A stretch of DNA of 64,000 nt. It comes from Gloeocapsopsis sp. IPPAS B-1203 (GTDB taxonomy: Bacteria; Cyanobacteriota; Cyanobacteriia; Cyanobacteriales; Chroococcidiopsidaceae). Below, in pieces: positions 45,904-54,215 of this stretch. The stretch lies in assembly GCF_002749975.1 (NCBI RefSeq), contig NZ_PEIG01000003.1, forward strand, positions 186,001 to 250,000, in the 5' to 3' direction. Position 1 is the stretch's first letter. Each line of letters begins with the position of its first letter. The notes beneath the pieces are model-generated. The model ran no database searches and was not told the DNA's origin. It saw only the letters and a program-made list of their open reading frames with translations. A program made the translations under genes and the position numbers.

Positions 45904-45909
45904 TATAAT
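45904..45909 (+). promoter_or_regulatory. cysK -10 box
   Basis: A perfect TATAAT 42 bases before the cysK ATG. No good TTGACA is spaced at 16-18 bases upstream, so transcription may depend on an activator. Confidence 0.5.
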
Positions 45910-45951
45910 AGAACTACCTGTTAAGCTGGGGCTGATAGAGCCTATAAGACG

Positions 45952-46929
45952 ATGCGAATTGCTCAAGATATTACTCAATTAGTTGGTCGAACACCCTTAG
46001 TGCAACTCAATCGAATTCCGCACTCAGAAGAGTGTGTTGCACGAATTGTGGTCAAGTTAGAAGGAATGAACCCCGCTGCTTCTGTCAAAGATCGCATTGG
46101 TGTCAGTATGATTGCAGCAGCTGAGGAAGCTGGTTTAATTGAACCTGGAAAAACCGTACTAGTAGAGCCGACTTCGGGTAACACGGGTATTGCTTTAGCA
46201 ATGGTAGCAGCCGCTAAAGGTTATCGGTTAATTGTAACGATGCCTGATACAATGAGTATAGAACGGCAAACAATGCTCAAAGCTTATGGTGTGGAATTGA
46301 TTCTGACATCAGGCACGCAAGGAATGCGAGGTGCGATCGCCCGTGCAGAAGAAATTGCGGCGAAAACTCCTAATTCATTCATGCCACAACAATTTCGCAA
46401 TCCGGCAAACCCTCAAATCCATCGCGAGACAACTGCCGAAGAGATTTGGAATGATACTGATGGTGAAGTCGATATTCTGGTTTCCGGTGTAGGAACAGGC
46501 GGTACGCTGACTGGAATAGCTGAAGTTATCAAAGCACGTAAACCAAGTTTTCAGGCGATCGCTGTAGAACCGATTGCTAGCCCAGTGCTTTCTGGTGGCA
46601 ATCCTGGAGGACACAAAATTCAAGGAATTGGTGCGGGATTTATCCCAGAAATCTTACGTACAGACTTGATTGATGAAGTTATCACAGTCAAAGACGATGA
46701 TGCCATAAATTACGGTCGCCGTTTAGCGCGCGAAGAAGGATTGTTATCAGGCATTTCCTCTGGGGCAGCTTTAGCAGCAGCAATTCGAGTTGCCAAACGC
46801 CCAGAAAATGCCGGAAAGTTGATTGTGATGATTCAACCGAGTTTTGGCGAACGCTACTTAAGTACACCCATGTTTAGAGAAGTCGAACAACCAGAACCTG
46901 CTTTAGTTGGAGTCAGCGCTGATAATTGA
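45952..46929 (+). CDS. cysK: cysteine synthase A (O-acetylserine sulfhydrylase)
   Basis: 325 residues, normal family length. The pyridoxal-phosphate Lys46 is in [12 protein letters not shown]. The substrate loop [20 protein letters not shown] and the phosphate-binding [18 protein letters not shown] are intact, and [13 protein letters not shown] near the end is typical. It replaces the acetyl group of O-acetylserine with sulfide to make cysteine. Its 5' region carries the 26-bp element and a TATAAT box. Confidence 0.96.
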   Translation: MRIAQDITQLVGRTPLVQLNRIPHSEECVARIVVKLEGMNPAASVKDRIGVSMIAAAEEAGLIEPGKTVLVEPTSGNTGIALAMVAAAKGYRLIVTMPDTMSIERQTMLKAYGVELILTSGTQGMRGAIARAEEIAAKTPNSFMPQQFRNPANPQIHRETTAEEIWNDTDGEVDILVSGVGTGGTLTGIAEVIKARKPSFQAIAVEPIASPVLSGGNPGGHKIQGIGAGFIPEILRTDLIDEVITVKDDDAINYGRRLAREEGLLSGISSGAALAAAIRVAKRPENAGKLIVMIQPSFGERYLSTPMFREVEQPEPALVGVSADN

Positions 46930-47122
46930 GGTTAATTTGGTCATGGGTAACAGGGAGTTATGAGTTAAGAAAATTCAAAACTCAAAACTTTTAACGCGCC
47001 TTGAAGTCAGATTTATCTTCACCCACTTAGTTAAAATCTATCTTGGTGGTAATGCTTGAGCTTATAATCTTGTTTACAATAGTTCACAATAAAGAGTGAA
47101 CGTAAATTAAAATACCATTCCA

Positions 47123-48844
47123 GTGAACGGAGACGAGTTTATTAAGCAGATTCAGCATGTCAATACACGCATGAGTGAACTGCAACAGAACGCCAGCTTA
47201 TTACCCTCACAACAGCAAAGTCAAATTACGACAGCACTAGAGGAATTAAGTACGGCTTTACGAGACATCCAAGTCAATGAAGAAACAATCCGGCTGCTAG
47301 TATCTGCAGTACAGCAGTCGCGCGATTCTATTATCATTACTACAGAAAAACTCGATCCTCCAGGGCCGGAAATTGTCTTTGTCAATCCAGCCTTTAGCCA
47401 AATGACAGGTTATGCGCTTGCAGAAGTGATAGGCAAAACTCCCCGTTTACTGCAAGGAACCAACACTGATCGCCGCGTACTCGATGATCTACGTCAGCAC
47501 CTTTTAGACGGGATACCATTCCACGGCGAAGCAATCAACTATCACAAAGATGGTACAGAGTTTTTTGTGGAATGGAATATTACCCCAATCCGTAATGTCA
47601 ACCAATCAATTACTCATTTCATTGCGATTCAGCGCGAAATCACTACACGCAAACGCATGGAACAAGAACGCGATCGCCTTCTCCAACGCGAACAAGCAAT
47701 GCGCAGCGAAGCCGAAGCTGCAAACCGAGTTAAAGATGAATTTTTAGCGACACTCTCCCACGAACTTAGAACGCCACTGACTCCCATTCTCGGTTGGTCA
47801 AAACTTTTACAATCAAACGCTTTACCTGCAGCAAAGCTGCAAGAAGCATTAATAAGTATTGAGCAACACGCCAAACGTCAGGCGCAACTTGTTGACGATC
47901 TGCTTGACATATCACGTATTATTCAAGGTAAGCTAACGCTCAATTTAACCGCTGTGAGCTTAGTGACTCCCATTTCAGATGCGCTAGAAACCGTTCACCT
48001 TGCAGCAGAAGCCAAGTCAATTCAGATTAAATCAACACTAAATGCGACAGTAGGGAAGGTTCTAGGTGATGCAGGTAGGCTACAACAAGTCATCTGGAAT
48101 TTGCTTTCCAATGCAATTAAGTTCACTCCTGAAAAAGGTTGTATACAGGTGGAACTCGAACGTGTAGAGCATTATGCTCAAATTACTGTTTGTGATACCG
48201 GACAAGGCATTCATCCTGATTTCCTACCTTATGTATTTGACCGTTTTCGTCAAGAAGATAGTTCAATTACGCGCAGTTTTGGAGGTTTGGGGTTAGGACT
48301 TGCAATCTCTCGCCAAATCGTCGAAGCCCACGGAGGAACAATGACAGTACAAAGTCCTGGTGTAGGGCAAGGCTCAGCATTTACTGTCAGAATACCGCTA
48401 ATCACATCTTCTCAAAAGTTACTAGTCAATACCGAACAGCCTCAATCAAACTTCAACTTAAGTCATACCAAAGTTTTAGTTGTAGAAGATGACGCGGGCA
48501 CACAAGAGTTTGTGAGTTTTGTGCTTGAACAGTATCAAGCTGATGTGACTACAGTAAGCACTGCAATTGATGCGCTGCAAACAATACCTCGTTTCCAGCC
48601 AGATTTACTTGTCATTGATATTGGGCTACCTCAAGTTGATGGCTACGCACTAATACGCCAAATTAGGTCTATGTTTCCAGAAGGCGGACAAATTCCGGCG
48701 ATCGCACTTACTGCGTATGCTAGCACTCAAGATCGACAACGGGCACTAGCAGCTGGATTTCAAAAGCATCTACCCAAACCTATAGAACCATACGATTTGG
48801 TTGCAGTTGTTGCTCAAATTGTCACTTCAATGCGATCGCGATAA
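47123..48844 (+). CDS. PAS hybrid histidine kinase with receiver domain
   Basis: 573 residues from a GTG start. A short coiled coil (1-65) is followed by a PAS domain (about 70-180: SRDSIIITTEKLDPPGPEIVFVNPAFSQMTGYALAEVIGK). A second helix leads to the HisKA box (ATLSHELRTPLTPILGWSKLL, His213) and the HATPase boxes (VIWNLLSNAIKFTPEKG, VCDTGQGIHPDF, GGLGLGLAISRQIVEAHGG). A C-terminal receiver has Asp499 in LLVIDIGLPQVDGYAL. No membrane segment, so it is cytosolic. The PAS has the LOV-like GKTPRLLQG but with Pro in place of the photoactive Cys. It has no cognate regulator nearby. Confidence 0.92.
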   Translation: MNGDEFIKQIQHVNTRMSELQQNASLLPSQQQSQITTALEELSTALRDIQVNEETIRLLVSAVQQSRDSIIITTEKLDPPGPEIVFVNPAFSQMTGYALAEVIGKTPRLLQGTNTDRRVLDDLRQHLLDGIPFHGEAINYHKDGTEFFVEWNITPIRNVNQSITHFIAIQREITTRKRMEQERDRLLQREQAMRSEAEAANRVKDEFLATLSHELRTPLTPILGWSKLLQSNALPAAKLQEALISIEQHAKRQAQLVDDLLDISRIIQGKLTLNLTAVSLVTPISDALETVHLAAEAKSIQIKSTLNATVGKVLGDAGRLQQVIWNLLSNAIKFTPEKGCIQVELERVEHYAQITVCDTGQGIHPDFLPYVFDRFRQEDSSITRSFGGLGLGLAISRQIVEAHGGTMTVQSPGVGQGSAFTVRIPLITSSQKLLVNTEQPQSNFNLSHTKVLVVEDDAGTQEFVSFVLEQYQADVTTVSTAIDALQTIPRFQPDLLVIDIGLPQVDGYALIRQIRSMFPEGGQIPAIALTAYASTQDRQRALAAGFQKHLPKPIEPYDLVAVVAQIVTSMRSR

Positions 48845-48899
48845 GCAAAGGAATAAGTATCATTTAATTCTTACTGCAAGTTTAGTGTGCTACCTGCTA

Positions 48900-49889
48900 T
48901 CACAGTAGCGAGCATGAAGCACTATTCTTCTGCAAAATTTCAGCCCATGCTTTGACAACGCTTTCTTCTTCTAGTTGCAAGGAGTACTGTAAAGCAGTAT
49001 CTCTGCCAATCTCGCTAATCATTTCCCAATTTTCAATGGCTGCTGGACATTGGGTGATTGCCTCTATTGTTTTAGCAATCTCCAAGAAATCTCCAGGATT
49101 GAATAAAAATGTAGGATGCACATATTCAGTTATAGGTGCTACATTGTAAGCAAAAACTAAACACCCACAAGCCATCGCCTCCAAGGGCATTAGTGGAAAG
49201 CCCTCTTCTTTACTCAAGAAAATGAATATGAGCGACTCCTGCATAATTTGAGCAACTTCTATTTCAGTCTTATCTTCAATAAACACCCATTCATATTCAC
49301 TCAAGTTATTTAATTCTTGTTCAGTGCGAGACTGTAAGATATGGTAAAGAATAGCAATATCTAATGGTCTTTTTGCTGGATTACAAGCTATCTTTTTTTT
49401 CTTTTTCTTTAACGGTCGAAACTTAAACTTATTTACATCAACTCCACAAAACACTCTAAAAATATCTAATTGAGGATAAGCAAACTTTAGGTAACTTTTA
49501 TTGTGCTCTGAAACCACTAAAGTACCTTTTACTTCCGAATGAAGATAGGGATACATCTGTGGCTTTTTCTTATTAAAGATATGAAAGCCATAGTAAATAT
49601 TCTGATTAAAAACTATTTTGTTGCCAGGAAAAGTAAGAATATCATTACCTACATCTTCTGGTAATACGATAAAATCTTGTCGTTTATCAAATATTTTATT
49701 AAAAGTATCTAAATAGACAATTTTTGCATTATGGTTGAACCAAGTAATTTTAAAATTTGTGGTGGTGTGTAGAATATATGATTCATAGCCATGTTTATTG
49801 AGGATTTCGCTATGTTTGTATATTTCCTTATTACCTCCAGATGATTGATTGTCACTAAAACAGAAGTAAAATATCTTTTGGTGCGTCAT
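48900..49889 (-). CDS. GT4-like glycosyltransferase
   Basis: 329 residues, low similarity to common GT4s. The C-terminal half carries FIFLSKEEGFPLMPLEAMACGCLVFAYNVAPITEYV, the donor-site Glu-x7-Glu and loop. The N-terminal half (FCFSDNQSSGGNKEIYKHSEILNKHGYESYIL) is the acceptor domain. A run of six Lys codons (RPLKKKKKKIACNP) interrupts the domain boundary. Base composition is AT-richer than the cysK region. With the sulfotransferase next upstream it may build a decorated glycan. Confidence 0.82.
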   Translation of the reverse strand: MTHQKIFYFCFSDNQSSGGNKEIYKHSEILNKHGYESYILHTTTNFKITWFNHNAKIVYLDTFNKIFDKRQDFIVLPEDVGNDILTFPGNKIVFNQNIYYGFHIFNKKKPQMYPYLHSEVKGTLVVSEHNKSYLKFAYPQLDIFRVFCGVDVNKFKFRPLKKKKKKIACNPAKRPLDIAILYHILQSRTEQELNNLSEYEWVFIEDKTEIEVAQIMQESLIFIFLSKEEGFPLMPLEAMACGCLVFAYNVAPITEYVHPTFLFNPGDFLEIAKTIEAITQCPAAIENWEMISEIGRDTALQYSLQLEEESVVKAWAEILQKNSASCSLL

Positions 49890-49985
49890 TTGATAAAGAT
49901 AATAAACTGTTTGTTTATGACTATATAGTATAATTAAAATAAGACTTAACTAGATGTATAACTCTTTATCAAAAAACCATCGAAA

Positions 49986-50888
49986 TCAAGTCACTTTTGT
50001 ACGTTTTTTTAGTTCAAAGCGGAGACTTTTAATTTTTTTTTCTAAATGTCTAATTTTGATCCAATCCTGAAAAGCCCATTCCTCTTTTGGTGTTTCCTTA
50101 CTCTGTTCAAGTAATGTTTCATCAGGAGAACTGCCCCCCAATATCTCTCTTTTATTAAGTTCCTCATATGCATTGATTGCTTCAGGAAAATAATAAGCAA
50201 TGAGAGTAGGTCTATGAGGATCTGCTGTTTGTGTATAAAGCAGAGAACGGTCATAAATTTCTGCAGCAGGTTTGGTTAAATCCAAGTCAAATTTACTATT
50301 AATTTTATGAATAAACTCTTCTGCTTGACCAACTATGCTATAAACACTAGCTAGTACACACTGGTCGGGAAATTTATCAAAAAAATTCAATATTTTCTGA
50401 TTGTAATGTATCCAAACTTTGACTGCTAGCTCTGGATTATTCATAAATATTTCATCGCCGCGACGATAAAGAGAATCTACAACTTCCCAGGGTGAACGAT
50501 AAATAAAAAGAAACTTAGCATCTGGAAGTAGTTCAATCCAAAAATCCAAAAAGAGCGTTGTTCTAGGGTCTTTCCATCCCCAAATGTTTGTTTGGATATT
50601 TTTACCAATAATTTTTTTAGCTTGTTGTCTATAAGGTTCTTGAATTGGAATATTGTCTTCTAAAGTCCAACCAATCTCGTCTATATTTTGCGATCGCAGT
50701 ACTTCTTCATGAAATCTGACAAAATCTACATTTTCAAAAAAACCTTTGACATTTCCATTACCAGCTTCTACTAATTTTTGCCCAATATTCAACCCTGCAC
50801 TTTGCAGTAACGATGTTGTAAAAGACGTTCCAGATCGATGCATTCCAGTGAGTAACAACACTGAACATTGTCTTTTCTTATTTGGCAT
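49986..50888 (-). CDS. sulfotransferase family protein
   Basis: 300 residues. LLLTGMHRSGTSFTTSLLQSAGLNIG is the 5'-phosphosulfate loop that holds PAPS, and KFLFIYRSPWEVVDSLYRRGD is the 3'-phosphate motif. IWGWKDPRTTLFLDFWIELLPDA is also typical. These proteins move sulfate from PAPS to a sugar or other acceptor. The C-terminus is Lys-rich and helical. It sits between a GT and an arylsulfatase, so a sulfated glycan is the simplest reading. There is no signal peptide. Confidence 0.87.
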   Translation of the reverse strand: MPNKKRQCSVLLLTGMHRSGTSFTTSLLQSAGLNIGQKLVEAGNGNVKGFFENVDFVRFHEEVLRSQNIDEIGWTLEDNIPIQEPYRQQAKKIIGKNIQTNIWGWKDPRTTLFLDFWIELLPDAKFLFIYRSPWEVVDSLYRRGDEIFMNNPELAVKVWIHYNQKILNFFDKFPDQCVLASVYSIVGQAEEFIHKINSKFDLDLTKPAAEIYDRSLLYTQTADPHRPTLIAYYFPEAINAYEELNKREILGGSSPDETLLEQSKETPKEEWAFQDWIKIRHLEKKIKSLRFELKKRTKVT

Positions 50889-50942
50889 AACTTTATCAAA
50901 GTTATCTATTTTTACTATTCACAACACACATATTTAGTTAGT

Positions 50943-51179
50943 CTATGTAGATGATGTCACCCCTGGCATTATTTCCTCAATATCAACTTTTTTTGCTTCA
51001 GCAATGATCCAGATAGGCCAAGTAACTAAAACTATCAAGCTAGCTAGTAAAACAAAAATATTTTGCCAACAGGAAAAGGAAGCACGGTGACTTATATTTT
51101 TTACAAAAGCCAACCAAGAAATTAAACCAGAAAAAAGATAGCTGATAGCTATTAGGTATAGAAAAAAAGTACTAATCAT
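50943..51179 (-). CDS. small membrane protein, unknown
   Basis: 78 residues with two hydrophobic segments (FFLYLIAISYLFSGLISWLAFV and IFVLLASLIVLVTWPIWIIA) and a charged, acidic tail (EAKKVDIEEIMPGVTSST). I recognise no family. It lies 21 bases after the arylsulfatase and 54 bases before the sulfotransferase on the same strand, so it is probably part of that cluster. Confidence 0.6.
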   Translation of the reverse strand: MISTFFLYLIAISYLFSGLISWLAFVKNISHRASFSCWQNIFVLLASLIVLVTWPIWIIAEAKKVDIEEIMPGVTSST

Positions 51180-51200
51180 AGCTTGTATTAATATCTTTGT

Positions 51201-52601
51201 TTACGCAGATAATTTATCTGGCATATGCCCTTTGGCTAACGAAAGATGTGCTGGATAAAGTTTAGAAAAAATAGGGAATTCTGAAGATTCTACACGTAAA
51301 TTCTGACTCTGCAAAATATCTGCAATTCTACGTACAATTTCAGGATACTTATTTGCGACATTACGCTGTTCGCTTACATCCTTTTCTAGGTCATACAGTT
51401 CGATTGGTTGGTCAAGTCCATGACGTACAGCTTTCCATCGATTCATCCGAATTGCTTGCTCAAAGCCTCGTTCGTGAAATTCCCAGTAGAGAAATTCATG
51501 GTTGTTTGCTGGTTGACTCAGAAGTGCAGGTAGCATTGATATACCATCAATACCTTTAGGTGTTGGAATTCTTGCAATTTCTGTTACGGTTGGTAGAAAG
51601 TCCCATAGTGCATAAGGCTGATGATATTCTCCTGGTTGAATTGTTCCTAACCAACGAACAATCATTGGTACGCGAACGCCGCCATCATATAAATCGCGTT
51701 TAATGCCATTGAGCGAGCCATTACTATTAAAGAATTCTGCGGTAGCACCACCTTCTTCGTGTGGTCCATTGTCGCTGCTAAAGAAAACTATTGTATCTTC
51801 CTCTAAACCTAGTTCTGCTAACAATGCCAAAATTTTACCTACGTCTGCGTCTAGAAGAGAAATCATCGCAGCGTAATTTTTTTGCTGTTGTGGCCAAGGT
51901 TCTTGAGAATAGGGAGCATCACTTGGTACTTGCATTCCCTCATCCCCCAACTCATTATTAGCATGAGGGATGGTGTAGGGTAAATATAAGAAAAATGCCT
52001 CGTCTTGCTTGCGTCGAATAAAATCCAGCGCTTCGTGAGTAAACAAATTATGCGAGTACGTACCTGGTGAAATTGGAATTTTTTGCTGATTTCTCCAAAG
52101 ATAGCTTGGATAATAATCATGGGCATGTACGTGATTTAGGTAGCCAAACCATTCATCAAATCCTTTCAGATGTGGCTCTCCTGTAGAACCAGTTCCACCT
52201 AAACCCCATTTACCAAACATTGCAGTGCTGTACCCTGCTGCTTTGAGAATCTCGGCTACGGTAATGTCTTCTGCTAGTAGGGAAATATCATCTGCGCCGT
52301 TGTTACCACGTATCCGGCAATGACCTGTATGATAGCCAGTCATTAGCGTACAACGGGAAGGAGCGCAAACTGTACTGCCAGAGTAAAAGTCAGTAAAACG
52401 CATTCCCTCTCTCGCCATTTGGTCGAGTGATGGTGTTTTAATCTGCTTCTGTCCATAACAGCCAAGATCGCCATATCCTAAATCATCTGCAAGAATCAAA
52501 ATAATATTTGGTCGGCGTTGTGTTTGTGTCCTAATATCTACATCTCGGCTTTTTTTGGTGTACTGACTCGTAACCAAATTTTGGACAGATAGCTTACTCA
52601 T
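51201..52601 (-). CDS. type I arylsulfatase (formylglycine sulfatase)
   Basis: 466 residues. RPNIILILADDLGYGDLG holds metal ligands Asp39 and Asp40. The activation motif STVCAPSRCTLMTGY has Cys79 in Cys-x-Pro-Ser-Arg, the residue turned into formylglycine. YSHNLFTHEALDFI, FFSSDNGPHEEGG and RDLYDGGVRVPMIVRWLG are further sulfatase motifs. It hydrolyses sulfate esters. There is no signal peptide (MSKLSVQNLVTSQYTKKSRD...), so it is either cytoplasmic or exported by an unusual route. A copy of the 26-bp element lies 16 bases upstream of its ATG. Confidence 0.92.
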   Translation of the reverse strand: MSKLSVQNLVTSQYTKKSRDVDIRTQTQRRPNIILILADDLGYGDLGCYGQKQIKTPSLDQMAREGMRFTDFYSGSTVCAPSRCTLMTGYHTGHCRIRGNNGADDISLLAEDITVAEILKAAGYSTAMFGKWGLGGTGSTGEPHLKGFDEWFGYLNHVHAHDYYPSYLWRNQQKIPISPGTYSHNLFTHEALDFIRRKQDEAFFLYLPYTIPHANNELGDEGMQVPSDAPYSQEPWPQQQKNYAAMISLLDADVGKILALLAELGLEEDTIVFFSSDNGPHEEGGATAEFFNSNGSLNGIKRDLYDGGVRVPMIVRWLGTIQPGEYHQPYALWDFLPTVTEIARIPTPKGIDGISMLPALLSQPANNHEFLYWEFHERGFEQAIRMNRWKAVRHGLDQPIELYDLEKDVSEQRNVANKYPEIVRRIADILQSQNLRVESSEFPIFSKLYPAHLSLAKGHMPDKLSA

Positions 52602-52617
52602 GTACTTATCCTATAAT

Positions 52618-52643
52618 CTACGGTAATTTGGTAGGAATACCGT
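52618..52643. promoter_or_regulatory. conserved 26-bp dyad element, copy 3
   Basis: CTACGGTA, spacer ATTT, then GGTAGGAATACCGT. It begins 16 bases upstream of the arylsulfatase ATG on the minus strand, so it would overlap the core promoter or the 5' leader. Confidence 0.8.
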
Positions 52644-52988
52644 TATTTGGTTGTAAGTAGCAGTATTGCACAGCAAATTTAGAAAAGCAAGAGCAAAATT
52701 TTAAAAGTTTAAGTCAAAAAATGTGTGGTTAAAAGCTTAAGTAAAACCGAGACTTACATAAAACAAGTCTTGCTCTGCCTAGATTACAAGCTTTATCAAA
52801 AATAAAACCTGAATTGTATCTATTTTTTTTGACATCAGAGAGCAATTAAAATAGAAATGTTTTAAACTGCAAACCCTAGCTACTAAAAGCTGAGTAAAGA
52901 ACCGGAGATTAAAAAGTAATCGCAAGTGCGATTTTTGGTAAAAACTTACACTATTGCCATTTCAAGCATCATAGATTCTAATCTATGA
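52644..52988. other. spacer upstream of the arylsulfatase, no gene
   Basis: About 345 bases. Apart from the element at its left end I see AT-rich sequence and a strong dyad at its right end (52968-52989). No tRNA or clear ORF. Confidence 0.55.
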
Positions 52989-52989
52989 T
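52968..52989 (-). terminator. hairpin at the 3' end of the DUF2243 gene
   Basis: ATCATAGATT and AATCTATGAT flank the two-base centre CT, 10-bp arms. Outer CAAGC/GCTTG bases (52963-52967 and 52995-52999) can add to the stem. It starts at the stop codon of the minus-strand gene. No T-tract follows, so terminator function is uncertain; it may only be an mRNA end structure. Confidence 0.4.
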
Positions 52990-53477
52990 CATTTGCTTGC
53001 GATCGCCTCTTGCCCAGCACGAACGAAAAGCCATCCAATTATGACAAGAATTGCTCCAACAACGAGAAAGCCGACATCCCAAATGAACTCGTTTGTTCCT
53101 GGTTTGACGTGGTGAATACCAAGAATCTGATGATCAATCAATCCTTCTACTAAATTAAATGTTCCTGCACCGACAAGAATCGAGCCAAAAAAAACACGAG
53201 ACGACCAAGGTACACGATCGCGCTTCCCTGCTTGCCAAAGTAAAACAATTCCCACAATTGTCATCAACCACGTACCCGCCTCAAACAAACCATCTCCAAC
53301 CATATTTAGCTCTAATGCCGGAACAGTTGTCGCAGGGCGAATACTACTTAGCATATGATGCCATTGGAGAATTTGGTGCAGTAGAATACCATCAAAGAAC
53401 CCTCCTAAACCTAGACCAAGGAAAACACCAGCTACAACCAATGGGCTGTAGTGTTGCGTCTCGTCTCGCGCATCCAT
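52989..53477 (-). CDS. DUF2243 family membrane protein
   Basis: 162 residues with four membrane helices: LVVAGVFLGLGLGGFFDGILL, AGTWLMTIVGIVLLW, RVFFGSILVGAGTFNLVEGLI and VGFLVVGAILVIIGWLFV. Two matching His-rich stretches, LHQILQWHHML and DHQILGIHHV, suggest an internal repeat that may bind a metal. DUF2243 proteins have no established role. It is monocistronic, divergent from the NADAR gene. Confidence 0.88.
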   Translation of the reverse strand: MDARDETQHYSPLVVAGVFLGLGLGGFFDGILLHQILQWHHMLSSIRPATTVPALELNMVGDGLFEAGTWLMTIVGIVLLWQAGKRDRVPWSSRVFFGSILVGAGTFNLVEGLIDHQILGIHHVKPGTNEFIWDVGFLVVGAILVIIGWLFVRAGQEAIASK

Positions 53478-53624
53478 CTGAAAACCTCAATTACCTAACG
53501 ATGCTGTTCTAAAAAGAAACAGTTACCAACTGGTAGTACTTGCTGCCACTTAATTTAAAAAATAAAATATGGTGCTTGCTCTATCTATAGGCATGATAAT
53601 GGGCATGTACAAGATGTGTGGAAG

Positions 53625-54095
53625 ATGACTATTTACTTTTACAAGGTGAATGAGCCTTATGGCTGTTTTTCTAATTTTTCACCTCACGGAGTTTTCTTAC
53701 AGGATAAACATTGGCAAACCGTAGAGCACTATTATCAAGCACAAAAGTTTGTTGGAACAGCAGAAGCTACAACAATCATTCCTGTGATTTATGCAGTAAA
53801 AACTCCAGAAGAAGCAGCCGCTTTAGGACGTGATTGCACGCGCCAAGTACGTCCCGATTGGGAACAAGTTAAAATCCCTGTGATGCGAGAAGCTGTCTTA
53901 CGCAAATTTCTAACACACAAAGATATTCAAGCGATTTTACTTTCGACTGGAGATACGATCCTTGTCGAAAACTCACCTACTGATTATTACTGGGGTTGTG
54001 GTGTAAACAAAACAGGTCAAAACCATCTAGGAAAAATTCTCATGAGTGTACGCCAGCAAATTCGTTCAGTGTATACTGCAGAAAATTGCTGCTAG
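53625..54095 (+). CDS. NADAR family protein (YbiA-like N-glycosidase)
   Basis: 156 residues from ATG 53625; a GTG at 53616 adds three residues. MTIYFYKVNEPYGCFSNFSPH, HWQTVEHYYQAQKF and LLSTGDTILVENSPTDYYWGCGVNKTGQNHLGKILM are the family motifs. NADAR proteins remove ADP-ribose or cleave N-glycosidic bonds of reactive riboflavin-pathway intermediates. It stands alone here. Confidence 0.92.
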   Translation: MTIYFYKVNEPYGCFSNFSPHGVFLQDKHWQTVEHYYQAQKFVGTAEATTIIPVIYAVKTPEEAAALGRDCTRQVRPDWEQVKIPVMREAVLRKFLTHKDIQAILLSTGDTILVENSPTDYYWGCGVNKTGQNHLGKILMSVRQQIRSVYTAENCC

Positions 54096-54215
54096 CTTGG
54101 CAAATAAATTCGCAGCTTAATAAATCTGATCCACAAAGGTGGTGTTAATACTCCAATCGCTATAGTATGCGCAGGTAAACCTTGTTTGAGTAGCCCAAAC
54201 TCAGTCGCAGGAAAT

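Larger units (their letters stand above)
45603..45951. other. cysH-cysK divergent regulatory region
   Basis: 349 bases with no gene. It contains a 15-bp dyad (45665-45679) near cysH, one copy of the 26-bp element (45789-45814) and a TATAAT box (45904-45909) before cysK. Confidence 0.7.

Noticed and set aside
53159-53512. 117-codon plus-strand gene
   Set aside because: Antisense to the DUF2243 coding sequence, which has clear membrane helices and family match.
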